From: Acidobacteriota bacterium
GTDB lineage: Bacteria > Acidobacteriota > Vicinamibacteria > Vicinamibacterales > UBA8438
Length of the DNA stretch: 64,000 bases
Assembly (NCBI GenBank): GCA_009838525.1
Contig: VXRJ01000038.1
Coordinates: 136,654 to 200,653, forward strand
Reading direction: 5' to 3'
Notes under the pieces: generated by a model
Told to the model about the DNA's origin: nothing
What the model saw: the letters and a program-made list of their open reading frames with translations, nothing else
Database searches by the model: none
Position numbers and translations under genes: made by a program
Shown: positions 56,513 to 64,000 of the stretch, piece after piece
Position numbering within the stretch: the first letter of the stretch is position 1
Layout: each line of letters starts with the position of its first letter

Positions 56513-57868
56513 TCAGTAGGTTCCCGGCAGGCGGGAGTCGAGCACCATCTCCTCCGTCAGCGTCGACCCGAATCCCGGCGCGGTGGTCGCGACCGCATCG
56601 CCGTTCTCGAAGGGCGGCGACATCGCCTCCAGGATGGGCGAGCCGGCCGGAAAGCTCTCCGCCATCGTGCAGCTCGCGGCGGTAAGGGCGATCGGCAGGC
56701 CCCAGACGCTGCCGCCGCGGTGCGGAATGAGCTCCAGGCCCGCCCCTTCCACCAGATCGCGGATTCGCCGCCCCGCCGTCAGGCCGCCGCACCAGGTGAT
56801 GTCGGGCTGCAGGATCTCCGCCGCACCCGTGCGAACCAGGACGTCGAAGCCATGCTCGGTGTACTCGTGCTCGCCGCAGGCGACGCGCGTCCATCCGGGC
56901 CCGCCGCCCCCGATTCGCTGAACCAGCTCGGCGTAGCCGAAGACGTCGTCCGGCGAGAGCAACTCCTCCATGAAGTAGAGGTTCGCGTCGCGTAGCTGTT
57001 CGGCGAAGCCGACCGCCCACTCGACGGTGCCGTTGCGGGACACGCAGTCGGTCATCAGGTTGCCGTCGGGACCCACCGCATCGCGCGCCTCCAGCACGGA
57101 CTCCACCAGGCGCGCCTGATCCGCGGGGGTCGTGTGCGGCCCGACCGGGGCCGATCGCTTGAAGTGGCGGATCCCCCGCGCGCGGCCCTGGGCGACGTCG
57201 CCCCCGGTCTGATAGATGGCGAGCCGGTCGCGCGAGACGCCGCCGATCATCTCGTGAACCGGACGCCCCGCGTGCTTGCCGGCGATATCCCAGAGCGCGT
57301 TGTCGACCGCGCTCAGCGCCATGACGAAGAGGCCGCGCCGACCGTAGAAGAGCGCCGAGCTGTACATCTGGTCCCAGAGCTGCTCGGCGTTCAGCGGATT
57401 CGCGCCGACGACGAGGTGTTGCAGGTGGCCGTCGATGACTTCGACCGCCGCGGTGCCGCCCGCCCCCATCCCGAAGCCGGTGATGCCCTGGTCGGTCTTG
57501 ATGACGGCGATGATCGCTGACGGCAACTGCTCGAACGGGCCGCCCCAGCGCCAGCGCCGCCTGTCGTCGTCGCCGGAGAACGTGGGTGGGTCGAGGAGGC
57601 CTTCCGATCGCTGGTTGATGTAGATGGGGTACGCGTTTACCTCTTCAACCGTGATCGGCGGTCCCTGGGTGCGCCACGCCTCGGCCTCCGTGGCGCGACT
57701 TGCGCCCGCCGCCGCCGCGAGCGCCGCGAAGCTCGTCATGCGTTGCAGGAAATGCCGGCGACTGGGGTGAGCGGGCCCTGGCGGGCGCGTTGGAAGTTCC
57801 GCTGGCGCGGAACTTCTACGGAGCAAGCTCCTGCCGGACGGGACGCCGCGGTAGTTCGTGCATGCCAT
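56513..57868 (-). CDS. Tat-exported enolase-superfamily protein (rhamnonate dehydratase-like)
   Basis: A 451-residue protein. ATG 57868 has AGGAG nine bases upstream. The leader holds SRRHFLQRMTSFAALAAAAG, a Tat signal, but about 37 residues lie before the RR, and most of those are encoded by repeat P1. The body is an enolase-superfamily barrel most like L-rhamnonate dehydratase: NLMTDCVSRNGTVEWAVG (metal Asp), FMEELLSPDDVFGYAEL (metal Glu), RVACGEHEYTEHGFDVL (Glu), ILQPDITWCGG and ELIPHRGGSVWG (His). Metal residues look complete. If exported it would dehydrate a sugar acid in the periplasm; the substrate is uncertain. Confidence 0.85.
   Translation of the reverse strand: MACTNYRGVPSGRSLLRRSSAPAELPTRPPGPAHPSRRHFLQRMTSFAALAAAAGASRATEAEAWRTQGPPITVEEVNAYPIYINQRSEGLLDPPTFSGDDDRRRWRWGGPFEQLPSAIIAVIKTDQGITGFGMGAGGTAAVEVIDGHLQHLVVGANPLNAEQLWDQMYSSALFYGRRGLFVMALSAVDNALWDIAGKHAGRPVHEMIGGVSRDRLAIYQTGGDVAQGRARGIRHFKRSAPVGPHTTPADQARLVESVLEARDAVGPDGNLMTDCVSRNGTVEWAVGFAEQLRDANLYFMEELLSPDDVFGYAELVQRIGGGGPGWTRVACGEHEYTEHGFDVLVRTGAAEILQPDITWCGGLTAGRRIRDLVEGAGLELIPHRGGSVWGLPIALTAASCTMAESFPAGSPILEAMSPPFENGDAVATTAPGFGSTLTEEMVLDSRLPGTY
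57781..57820. repeat. P1 palindromic repeat translated inside a gene, copy 7
   Basis: Perfect GAAGTTCCGC / GCGGAACTTC hairpin around TGGC at 57793-57816, flanked by the GCGGGCGCGT part of the second P1 hairpin. It is read in frame on the minus strand as part of LRRSSAPAELPTRPPG in the leader of the rhamnonate dehydratase-like gene. Confidence 0.85.
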
Positions 57869-57894
57869 GACTCGTCGCTCCTGTCGACGCCTGA

Positions 57895-59847
57895 CTAACT
57901 GCCGGGGGGTGTCCAGAGCCGGGGCTTTCCCTCGCCCGCCATCTCGAGCAGCAGCCGATTCAGCCGCTTGACGAACGTCGCGGGGTCCGCCAGGTGACCG
58001 CCTTCCGCCAGCATCGACTGGTCGAACAGAACGTGGCTCCAGTCGCGAAAGCGATCGTCGTCGGTCTCGTCCTTGAGGCGAGTCACGATGGGATGCGTCG
58101 GGTTGATCTCCAGAACCAGCGGGATGTTCGGCACCGTCTGCCCTGACGCCTGGAGTATCCGCTGGAGATTGGCGCTGAGGCCGGGCGCGTCGCTCACCAG
58201 GCAGGCGGGGGACTCGGTCAGCCGATGCGTCAGGCGGACGCCCGACGCGCGGTCGCCGAGCGCCTGCTGCATCCGTTCCGTCAGCGGCTTGAGGTCCGTG
58301 TCCGTCGGTTCCTGCGGCTGCGTCTCCTCGTCGGTTTCGGCCAGCTCGCCCAGGTCGAGGTCGCCCTGCGCCACCGACTGCAGCGGCTTGTCGTCGAACT
58401 GCGGGAGGTGCGCGACCACCCATTCGTCCACCCGGTCGTGCAGCAGCAGCACTTCGACGTCCTTCTTCCGGAACACTTCGAGGTGTGGGCTCTGGCGCGC
58501 CGCGTCGAAGCTGTCGGCCGTCACGTAGTAGATCGCCTTCTGGCCGTCCCGCATCCGGCCCACGTAGTCGGCGAGCGAGACCGACTGCTCCGGCGTGTCG
58601 GTATGCGTCGACGCGAAGCGGAGCAGCGGGGCGATCCGATCCTGATTGCCCGAGTCCTCGCCGATCCCTTCCTTCAGGACGCGGCCGAACTCCGCCCAGA
58701 CGGTCCTGTAGGTCTCCGGCTGCTTGTCGGCCAGTTCCTCGAGGCGCGCCAGCGTCCGTTTGACCGCCGTGTTCCGGATGGCCTCGACGTCGCTCGAGTG
58801 CTGCAGGATCTCGCGCGAGACGTTGAGGGGCAGGTCGTTCGAGTCGATCACGCCCCGAATGAACCGGAGGTAGCCGGGCAGCAGCTCCTTGGCGCCGTCC
58901 ATGATGAACACCCGGCGCACGTACAGCTTGACGCCATGGCGTCGCTCGCGGTCCCAGAGGTCGAACGGCGCGTGCCGCGGGACATAGAGCAGCAGCGTGT
59001 AGTCCTGCCGCCCCTCGATGTGGACATGGGTGTGCGCGAGCGGCGCTTCGATGTCGTGCGCGATCGACTGGTAGAACTCGTCGTACTGCTCCGCCGTGAT
59101 CTCCGACTTCGGCCGCGTCCAGAGGGCCGAGGCGGTGTTTACCTGCTCGGCCACGTCGGTGTCGCCGGTGTCGAGCGGTTTTCCGGCCGGCCGCGCCTTC
59201 GGCATCCGGATCGGGATGCTGATGTGGTTGGAGTACTTCAGGACGATGGACTGCAGGTGCGCCGCGTCGAGCAGCTCGTCCTCACCCTCCCGCAGGTGCA
59301 GGGTCACGTCCGTGCCGCACGCCGCCCTCGAGGCGGCTTCCAGCGTGTAGTCACCCTCGCCGGAGCTCTCCCAGCGCACGGCCGCCTCTTCCTCGGAAGA
59401 CCCGGCCCGGCGCGTCGTCAGCGTCACCCAGTCGGCCACGATGAACGACGAATAGAAGCCGACGCCGAACTGGCCGATGAGCTGCGCGTCGTGCGCCTGA
59501 TCGCCGGTGAGCTGCTGGACGAACTCGCGTGTGCCGGAGCGGGCGATCGTCCCGATATTGTCGATCACCTCCTCGCGCGACATGCCGATCCCGTTGTCCG
59601 AGACGGTAATCGTGCGGTCCCCGGCGTCGATCGTCACCTCGATCACGAGCTCGTCGTCGGATCCGAGGAGAGCCGGGTCTGTCAACGCCTCGAAACGGAG
59701 CTTGTCGCAGGCGTCCGAAGCGTTCGAGATCAACTCGCGGAGGAAGATCTCCTTGTTGGAATAAAGCGAATGAACCATCAGGTCGAGAAGCTGTCTTGCC
59801 TCGGCCTGGAAGGCGTGAGTGGTCTTGGCGGCGTCAATCTCCGGCAC
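57895..59847 (-). CDS. htpG: HtpG (Hsp90) chaperone
   Basis: A 650-residue Hsp90. GTG 59847 ([21 protein letters not shown]) has GGAG about 8 bases upstream and gives the usual N terminus; an ATG at 59883 adds 12 residues. GHKL ATPase motifs: [29 protein letters not shown], and [14 protein letters not shown]. The middle and C-terminal regions ([49 protein letters not shown]) are complete. It assists folding of a subset of proteins under stress. It is not visibly linked to its neighbours; it is the one clear housekeeping gene here. Confidence 0.96.
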   Translation of the reverse strand: MPEIDAAKTTHAFQAEARQLLDLMVHSLYSNKEIFLRELISNASDACDKLRFEALTDPALLGSDDELVIEVTIDAGDRTITVSDNGIGMSREEVIDNIGTIARSGTREFVQQLTGDQAHDAQLIGQFGVGFYSSFIVADWVTLTTRRAGSSEEEAAVRWESSGEGDYTLEAASRAACGTDVTLHLREGEDELLDAAHLQSIVLKYSNHISIPIRMPKARPAGKPLDTGDTDVAEQVNTASALWTRPKSEITAEQYDEFYQSIAHDIEAPLAHTHVHIEGRQDYTLLLYVPRHAPFDLWDRERRHGVKLYVRRVFIMDGAKELLPGYLRFIRGVIDSNDLPLNVSREILQHSSDVEAIRNTAVKRTLARLEELADKQPETYRTVWAEFGRVLKEGIGEDSGNQDRIAPLLRFASTHTDTPEQSVSLADYVGRMRDGQKAIYYVTADSFDAARQSPHLEVFRKKDVEVLLLHDRVDEWVVAHLPQFDDKPLQSVAQGDLDLGELAETDEETQPQEPTDTDLKPLTERMQQALGDRASGVRLTHRLTESPACLVSDAPGLSANLQRILQASGQTVPNIPLVLEINPTHPIVTRLKDETDDDRFRDWSHVLFDQSMLAEGGHLADPATFVKRLNRLLLEMAGEGKPRLWTPPGS

Positions 59848-59900
59848 GGTAGTACTCCTGTTCAGCCCTGCCCATCGGACCAATCCGACAATCTATCACG

Positions 59901-59950
59901 GCAGAAGTTGCGCGACAGCGGAACTTCCAACGCGCCCGCAAGGGCGCGCG
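59901..59950. repeat. P1 palindromic repeat, reverse orientation, copy 8
   Basis: GAAGTTGCGC-GACA-GCGGAACTTC (one mismatch) at 59903-59926, followed by CGCGCCC-GCAA-GGGCGCG at 59931-59948. This is the two-hairpin unit of 6923-6968 inverted, in the divergent gap between htpG and the next gene. Confidence 0.85.
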
Positions 59951-60025
59951 ACCGCCCCATTGACAACGCTGCGTGATCGGCGCAAAGTTACCTAGATCGG
60001 CTGTTGATTCAGGAGGCAAGGCCCC

Positions 60026-61330
60026 ATGAGAGCCCACGCGAGAATCCGTTCGGCCGGACCGTTCGGCGTCGCCGTTGCTGCCTTGTTCGCCCTGTCGGCC
60101 GCCCTGCCCGTCAGCGCCGCCGCACAGGCCGATTCGGACATCACCTTCACGAAGGACGTGCTCCCGATCCTGCAGGATTCCTGCCAGACCTGCCACCGGG
60201 AGGGCGCCATCGCCCCGATGTCGCTGATGACCTACGAGGAGACCCGTCCCTGGGCGCGGTCCATCCGCGAGAAGGTGACGACCCGCGCCATGCCCCCGTG
60301 GTTCATCGACAAGACGATTGGCGTGCAGGGCTTCAAGTACGACCGGTCGCTCAACGACGATCAGATTGCCACGATCGCCAGTTGGGTCGACGCGGGCGCG
60401 CCGCGCGGCAACCCGGCCGACGCGCCGCCGCCGCGCGAGTTCGCCGACCGCGACATCTGGCATATCGGAGAGCCCGACTGGATCGTGCCGATCCCGGAGC
60501 CGTTCGTCGTACCGGCGGACGGCGCCAACTGGTGGGGCGACCTCTTCTCGGATTCGGGCCTGACCGAGGACCGCTGGATCAGCGCCGTCGAGACGAAGCC
60601 GTCGGCCGAGGGCTTCCCGGTCGTGCACCACGCGGTGACGCGGCTGCAGGAGTCGGAGGATGCCGACGAGGGGGACTTCCTGAACGAATATGCCCAGGGA
60701 AAGAACGGCGACATTTTCCCGCCCGGCACGGGCCGCCTGGTGAAGGCGGGATCGGTCATCCGTTTCAACATGCACTACGCCTCGATCGGCGAGGAGCGGA
60801 CGGACCGGACCAGTGTCGGCCTCACCTTCTATCCGGAGGGGGAGGAGCCGGAGCACGAGCTGTTCTCCCGCGCGCTCGCGCAGAACTACGACCTCGACAT
60901 CCCCTCGGGGGAAGAGGACATCCGGCACGACAGCTACCACCGCTTCGAGAACAACGTCCGGCTGACCGGATTCCAGCCGCATCTGCACAACCGGGGCAAG
61001 CGGCAGTGCATCGAGGCGATCTATCCGACCGGTCAGACCGAGATGCTCAGTTGCGCCAACTGGGACTTCGGCTGGCACATCGTCTACAACTACGCTGACG
61101 ATGTGCAGCCGCTGCTGCCGGCGGGCACGATGATGCACACCATCACCTGGCACGACAACTCGCGCGCCAACCGGTGGAATCCCGACTCGCGGAACTGGGC
61201 GGGGTTCGGCCAGCGGTCGAGCGACGACATGAGCTTCACGTGGACCAGCTACTACGAGCTGGATGACGACGAGTACGCCGCCGCGGTCGAGGAGCGGAAG
61301 GCCGCCGCCGCCAACAACAACGACAATTGA
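60026..61330 (+). CDS. Exported cytochrome c / copper type II monooxygenase-like protein
   Basis: A 434-residue exported protein (leader about residues 12-35, AAAQ). An N-terminal monohaem domain (DVLPILQDSCQTCHREGAIAP; CQTCH) leads into a domain resembling peptidylglycine alpha-hydroxylating monooxygenase: VVHHAVTRL, RFNMHYASIG, GFQPHLHNRGKRQ and CANWDFGWHIVYNY give the HH, MHY and HLH copper ligand patterns. The start follows AGGAGG. Such haem-plus-copper fusions occur in Acidobacteria and marine bacteria; the reaction is probably C-H hydroxylation of an unknown substrate, with electrons entering through the haem. It begins a three-gene plus-strand run. Confidence 0.85.
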   Translation: MRAHARIRSAGPFGVAVAALFALSAALPVSAAAQADSDITFTKDVLPILQDSCQTCHREGAIAPMSLMTYEETRPWARSIREKVTTRAMPPWFIDKTIGVQGFKYDRSLNDDQIATIASWVDAGAPRGNPADAPPPREFADRDIWHIGEPDWIVPIPEPFVVPADGANWWGDLFSDSGLTEDRWISAVETKPSAEGFPVVHHAVTRLQESEDADEGDFLNEYAQGKNGDIFPPGTGRLVKAGSVIRFNMHYASIGEERTDRTSVGLTFYPEGEEPEHELFSRALAQNYDLDIPSGEEDIRHDSYHRFENNVRLTGFQPHLHNRGKRQCIEAIYPTGQTEMLSCANWDFGWHIVYNYADDVQPLLPAGTMMHTITWHDNSRANRWNPDSRNWAGFGQRSSDDMSFTWTSYYELDDDEYAAAVEERKAAAANNNDN

Positions 61331-61343
61331 CGGAGGCGGGACG

Positions 61344-62222
61344 ATGCGGCTGCTGAGACTTACGGCCGCGCCGGTGGCGGCGGTTGCGGGACTGCTGCTC
61401 GCCGTGCCCGTTACCGCCGGCGCGCAGATGCGGTACGACCGGGGCCAGACCGTGGCGCCGGTCTTCGAGGGTTGGGAGCGGAACCCGGACGGTACCTACA
61501 CGATGGTGTTCGGGTACATGAACCGCAACTACGAGGAGATGCCGGACGTCCCGGTCGGCCCGGACAACCGGTTCGAACCGGGTCCCGCCGACCGCGGCCA
61601 GCCGACCCGCTTCTACCCCCGCCGCCAGCAGTTCGTCTTCCGGGTGCAGGTGCCGGCCGACTGGGGCGAGCAGGACCTGATCTGGAACCTGACCGTTCAG
61701 GGCAAAACGGAGCAGGCGTTCGGGTCGCTCTGGCCGAGCTGGGAGATCGACGACGGCGTGGTCAAGGCGAACCGCGGCATGGGGATCCAGGGCGCGCCGG
61801 CGGACAATCAGCGTCCGGAGATCGCGGTCCGGGGCGGCGCCGAGTTGCGGGTGGCGGTGGGCGAGCCGCTGACGATCACGGTGGACGTGAGCGACGACGG
61901 AATTCCCGGACCGCGTCCGGCGCCAGCGAACGACGAGCAGCGGGCGGCCCGGGAGCGGCGCCGGCAGCTCGCGCATCCGATGAACCAGGCCGTGGTGAAT
62001 GCCTTCGACGCGGGGGAGACCGGCCTGGCCGTTACGTGGATCCACTATCGCGGTCCGGGCGAAGTGACCTTCGATCCCAGGGTGATTTCGATCGAAGGGG
62101 GACGCGGCGGGGAAGCGACCACCACGGTTCGCTTCTCGGAGCCGGGAACGCATCTGCTGCGCGTCCACGGAGACGATTCCATCAACGCCACGCCGTTTGA
62201 CGTCACGGTCACCGTGCGGTGA
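61344..62222 (+). CDS. Exported beta-sandwich protein, unrecognised
   Basis: A 292-residue exported protein. ATG 61344 has GGAGGCGGG upstream; the leader ends near TAGAQ. I do not recognise the family. The N-terminal half starts WERNPDGTYTMVFGYMNRNYEE and contains FVFRVQVPADWGEQDLIWNLT. The C-terminal half (VGEPLTITVDVSDDG, GEATTTVRFSEPGTHLLRVHGDD) reads like an Ig-like or cadherin-like beta-sandwich. A low-complexity RPAPANDEQRAARERRRQLA stretch separates the halves. It sits 13 bp after the copper monooxygenase-like gene and shares its transcript, so a partner or accessory role is likely. Confidence 0.75.
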   Translation: MRLLRLTAAPVAAVAGLLLAVPVTAGAQMRYDRGQTVAPVFEGWERNPDGTYTMVFGYMNRNYEEMPDVPVGPDNRFEPGPADRGQPTRFYPRRQQFVFRVQVPADWGEQDLIWNLTVQGKTEQAFGSLWPSWEIDDGVVKANRGMGIQGAPADNQRPEIAVRGGAELRVAVGEPLTITVDVSDDGIPGPRPAPANDEQRAARERRRQLAHPMNQAVVNAFDAGETGLAVTWIHYRGPGEVTFDPRVISIEGGRGGEATTTVRFSEPGTHLLRVHGDDSINATPFDVTVTVR

Positions 62223-62269
62223 TGGCCGGAAATGGCGACGTCACGGGCAGCAGTGAAGGAGACGACGTG

Positions 62270-63295
62270 ATGCACCGGTATACGGGACGGCAAGGGATGA
62301 CGGCGGGCGCGGGTAGCGTGGCCTGCGCCGCCCTGGCGCTGATGATTTTCGGATTCGCGGCGCCCGCGGGCGCCCAGGGCGCGCCGGACGGCTGGGAGCC
62401 CGAGCGCCTGGCCGATGGCCAGCCGAACATCCAGGGGATGTGGAACAACACGCGCGCCATGTTCACGCCGCTCGAGCTGCCCGAGGAGCTGGCGGGCCGC
62501 GACGACATCACCACCGACGAGCTGCGCGAGCGGGCGTCGGAGCGGGGCAGCGGCCGGATCGAGCGGAGCGAGTGGCGCGGCCACGAGAACAACCGGGGCG
62601 GCGTCGGCGGCTATGGCCTCTACTGGTTCGACTGGTACTTCGACGAGCCGACCGACATCGGCCAGGCGTCCATCATTGTCGACCCGCCGAACGGACGCGT
62701 TCCGGAGCGGACGGCGGATGCGCGGGAGCGGATTGCGCTGAACATGGCGCAGTTGCACGACTCCTACGCCAACATGGAAACCGGCGACCGCTGCATCTCG
62801 CGCGGCGTGCTCGGCATGATGATGCCGACCGAGTACAACAACGGCACGCTGATCCTGCAGCCGCCGGGCTATGTCGTCTTCCACAGCGAGATGATTCACA
62901 ACGCGCGGATCATCCCGATCGACGACACCCCGCACGTGGATGACGGCATTCGGCAGTGGGAAGGCGATCCGCGCGGCCGCTGGGAAGGGAACACGCTGGT
63001 CATCGAGTCGACCAATTTCCGCGCGGTGCGGAACATGCGGGGCCCGACGGCGGGGACGCGCTCACGCCAGTCCGAGGCGCAGCGGATCGTCGAGCGGATC
63101 ACGATTGTCGGCCCGGATGCCCTCCGGTACTCCGTGACCATGGATGATCCGGAGACCTACACCGGGCCGTGGACGGCGTCCTTCCCCTACGACCGGGACG
63201 ACAACTACCTCCAGTTCGAGTACGCCTGCCACGAGGGGAACTACTCGGTTCCCAACGCGCTGGCGGGCGCCCGCGTGGAAGAGGCGGAACCGTAG
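62270..63295 (+). CDS. Two-cysteine exported family, member J
   Basis: A 341-residue homologue, start ATG 62270 with AAGGAGA eight bases upstream. The leader ends near GAQGA. Segments: RLADGQPNIQGMWNNTRAM, ASIIVDPPNGRVPERTADARE, TGDRCISRGV (C175), YNNGTLILQPPGYVVFHSEM, IHNARIIPIDD, PRGRWEGNTLVIESTNF, EDPETYTGPW-like DPETYTGPWTA, and EYACHEGNYSV (C320, 145 apart). It is unusual in lacking the LERP-type turn, having FTPLELPEELAG instead. It closes the three-gene run with the copper monooxygenase-like gene. Confidence 0.88.
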   Translation: MHRYTGRQGMTAGAGSVACAALALMIFGFAAPAGAQGAPDGWEPERLADGQPNIQGMWNNTRAMFTPLELPEELAGRDDITTDELRERASERGSGRIERSEWRGHENNRGGVGGYGLYWFDWYFDEPTDIGQASIIVDPPNGRVPERTADARERIALNMAQLHDSYANMETGDRCISRGVLGMMMPTEYNNGTLILQPPGYVVFHSEMIHNARIIPIDDTPHVDDGIRQWEGDPRGRWEGNTLVIESTNFRAVRNMRGPTAGTRSRQSEAQRIVERITIVGPDALRYSVTMDDPETYTGPWTASFPYDRDDNYLQFEYACHEGNYSVPNALAGARVEEAEP

Positions 63296-63384
63296 GCTGA
63301 GGGAGACGACGCCAGCCTGTTCCGTCGGACGTGCCGTCGAGGCAATCCTCCGTCGCTCGGGAGCGATGCTGACGGCCCCGATCT

Positions 63385-64000
<616 letters not shown>

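Overview
The window is a 64 kb stretch of a high-GC Gram-negative bacterial chromosome. Gene content points to an uncultured Acidobacteriota relative, most likely near Vicinamibacteria. The evidence is the DUF1592/DUF1585 + DUF1552 cassette, several PQQ-type quinoproteins, a CBM9-DUF5916 outer-membrane protein, a B12-binding radical SAM protein, and many exported proteins with Tat or Sec leaders. The lineage is an inference from gene families, not from a marker gene. No rRNA, tRNA, CRISPR array, prophage or insertion sequence was recognised. Genes are tightly packed; no gap between called genes exceeds about 280 bp.

Layout. 1-6.8 kb: end of a DUF1592/DUF1585 protein, DUF1552 protein, ankyrin protein, then a minus-strand group (lipocalin-like lipoprotein, cytochrome c, cupin, beta-propeller). 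7-13.5 kb: cytochrome/propeller protein, first member of a two-cysteine exported family, a tandem amidohydrolase pair (one lacking its metal ligands), and a Uma2 nuclease. 13.5-18.8 kb: quinoprotein, cyclase, AhpD-like protein, M20 peptidase. 18.8-24.3 kb: a two-gene operon, DUF4143 ATPase followed by a 1395-residue NACHT-type ATPase with a C-terminal PD-(D/E)XK nuclease. It has an AT-rich promoter with a palindromic operator and is the best candidate for an undescribed (defence-like) system. 24.3-34.7 kb: exported methyltransferase, five members of the two-cysteine family, DUF6152, NHL propeller, hydroxyacid dehydrogenase, exported FAH protein. 34.8-50 kb: CBM9-DUF5916, B12-radical SAM, three more family members, VWA and DUF423 proteins, exported threonine aldolase-like protein, quinoprotein, SDR, AcuI-type reductase, cytochrome c'-like lipoprotein. 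50.1-55.6 kb: a corrinoid salvage and remodelling locus (PduO-type adenosyltransferase, BtuB-like receptor, cobalamin riboswitch, CbiZ, CobD/CbiB). 55.6-64 kb: degenerate metallo-beta-lactamase-fold protein, Tat-exported rhamnonate dehydratase-like protein, HtpG, copper monooxygenase-like cytochrome, tenth family member, and a Phd/VapC toxin-antitoxin pair cut by the window end.

Themes. (1) Ten paralogues of one exported family carry two cysteines 134-146 residues apart, even where the rest of the sequence has diverged. (2) Enzyme folds normally found in the cytosol recur here with export leaders. (3) Two dispersed short-repeat families sit at gene ends and upstream regions. Some repeat copies supply stop codons, and one is translated inside a Tat leader. 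(4) Corrinoid acquisition is riboswitch-controlled, and a B12-dependent radical SAM enzyme lies 12 kb away as one plausible consumer.
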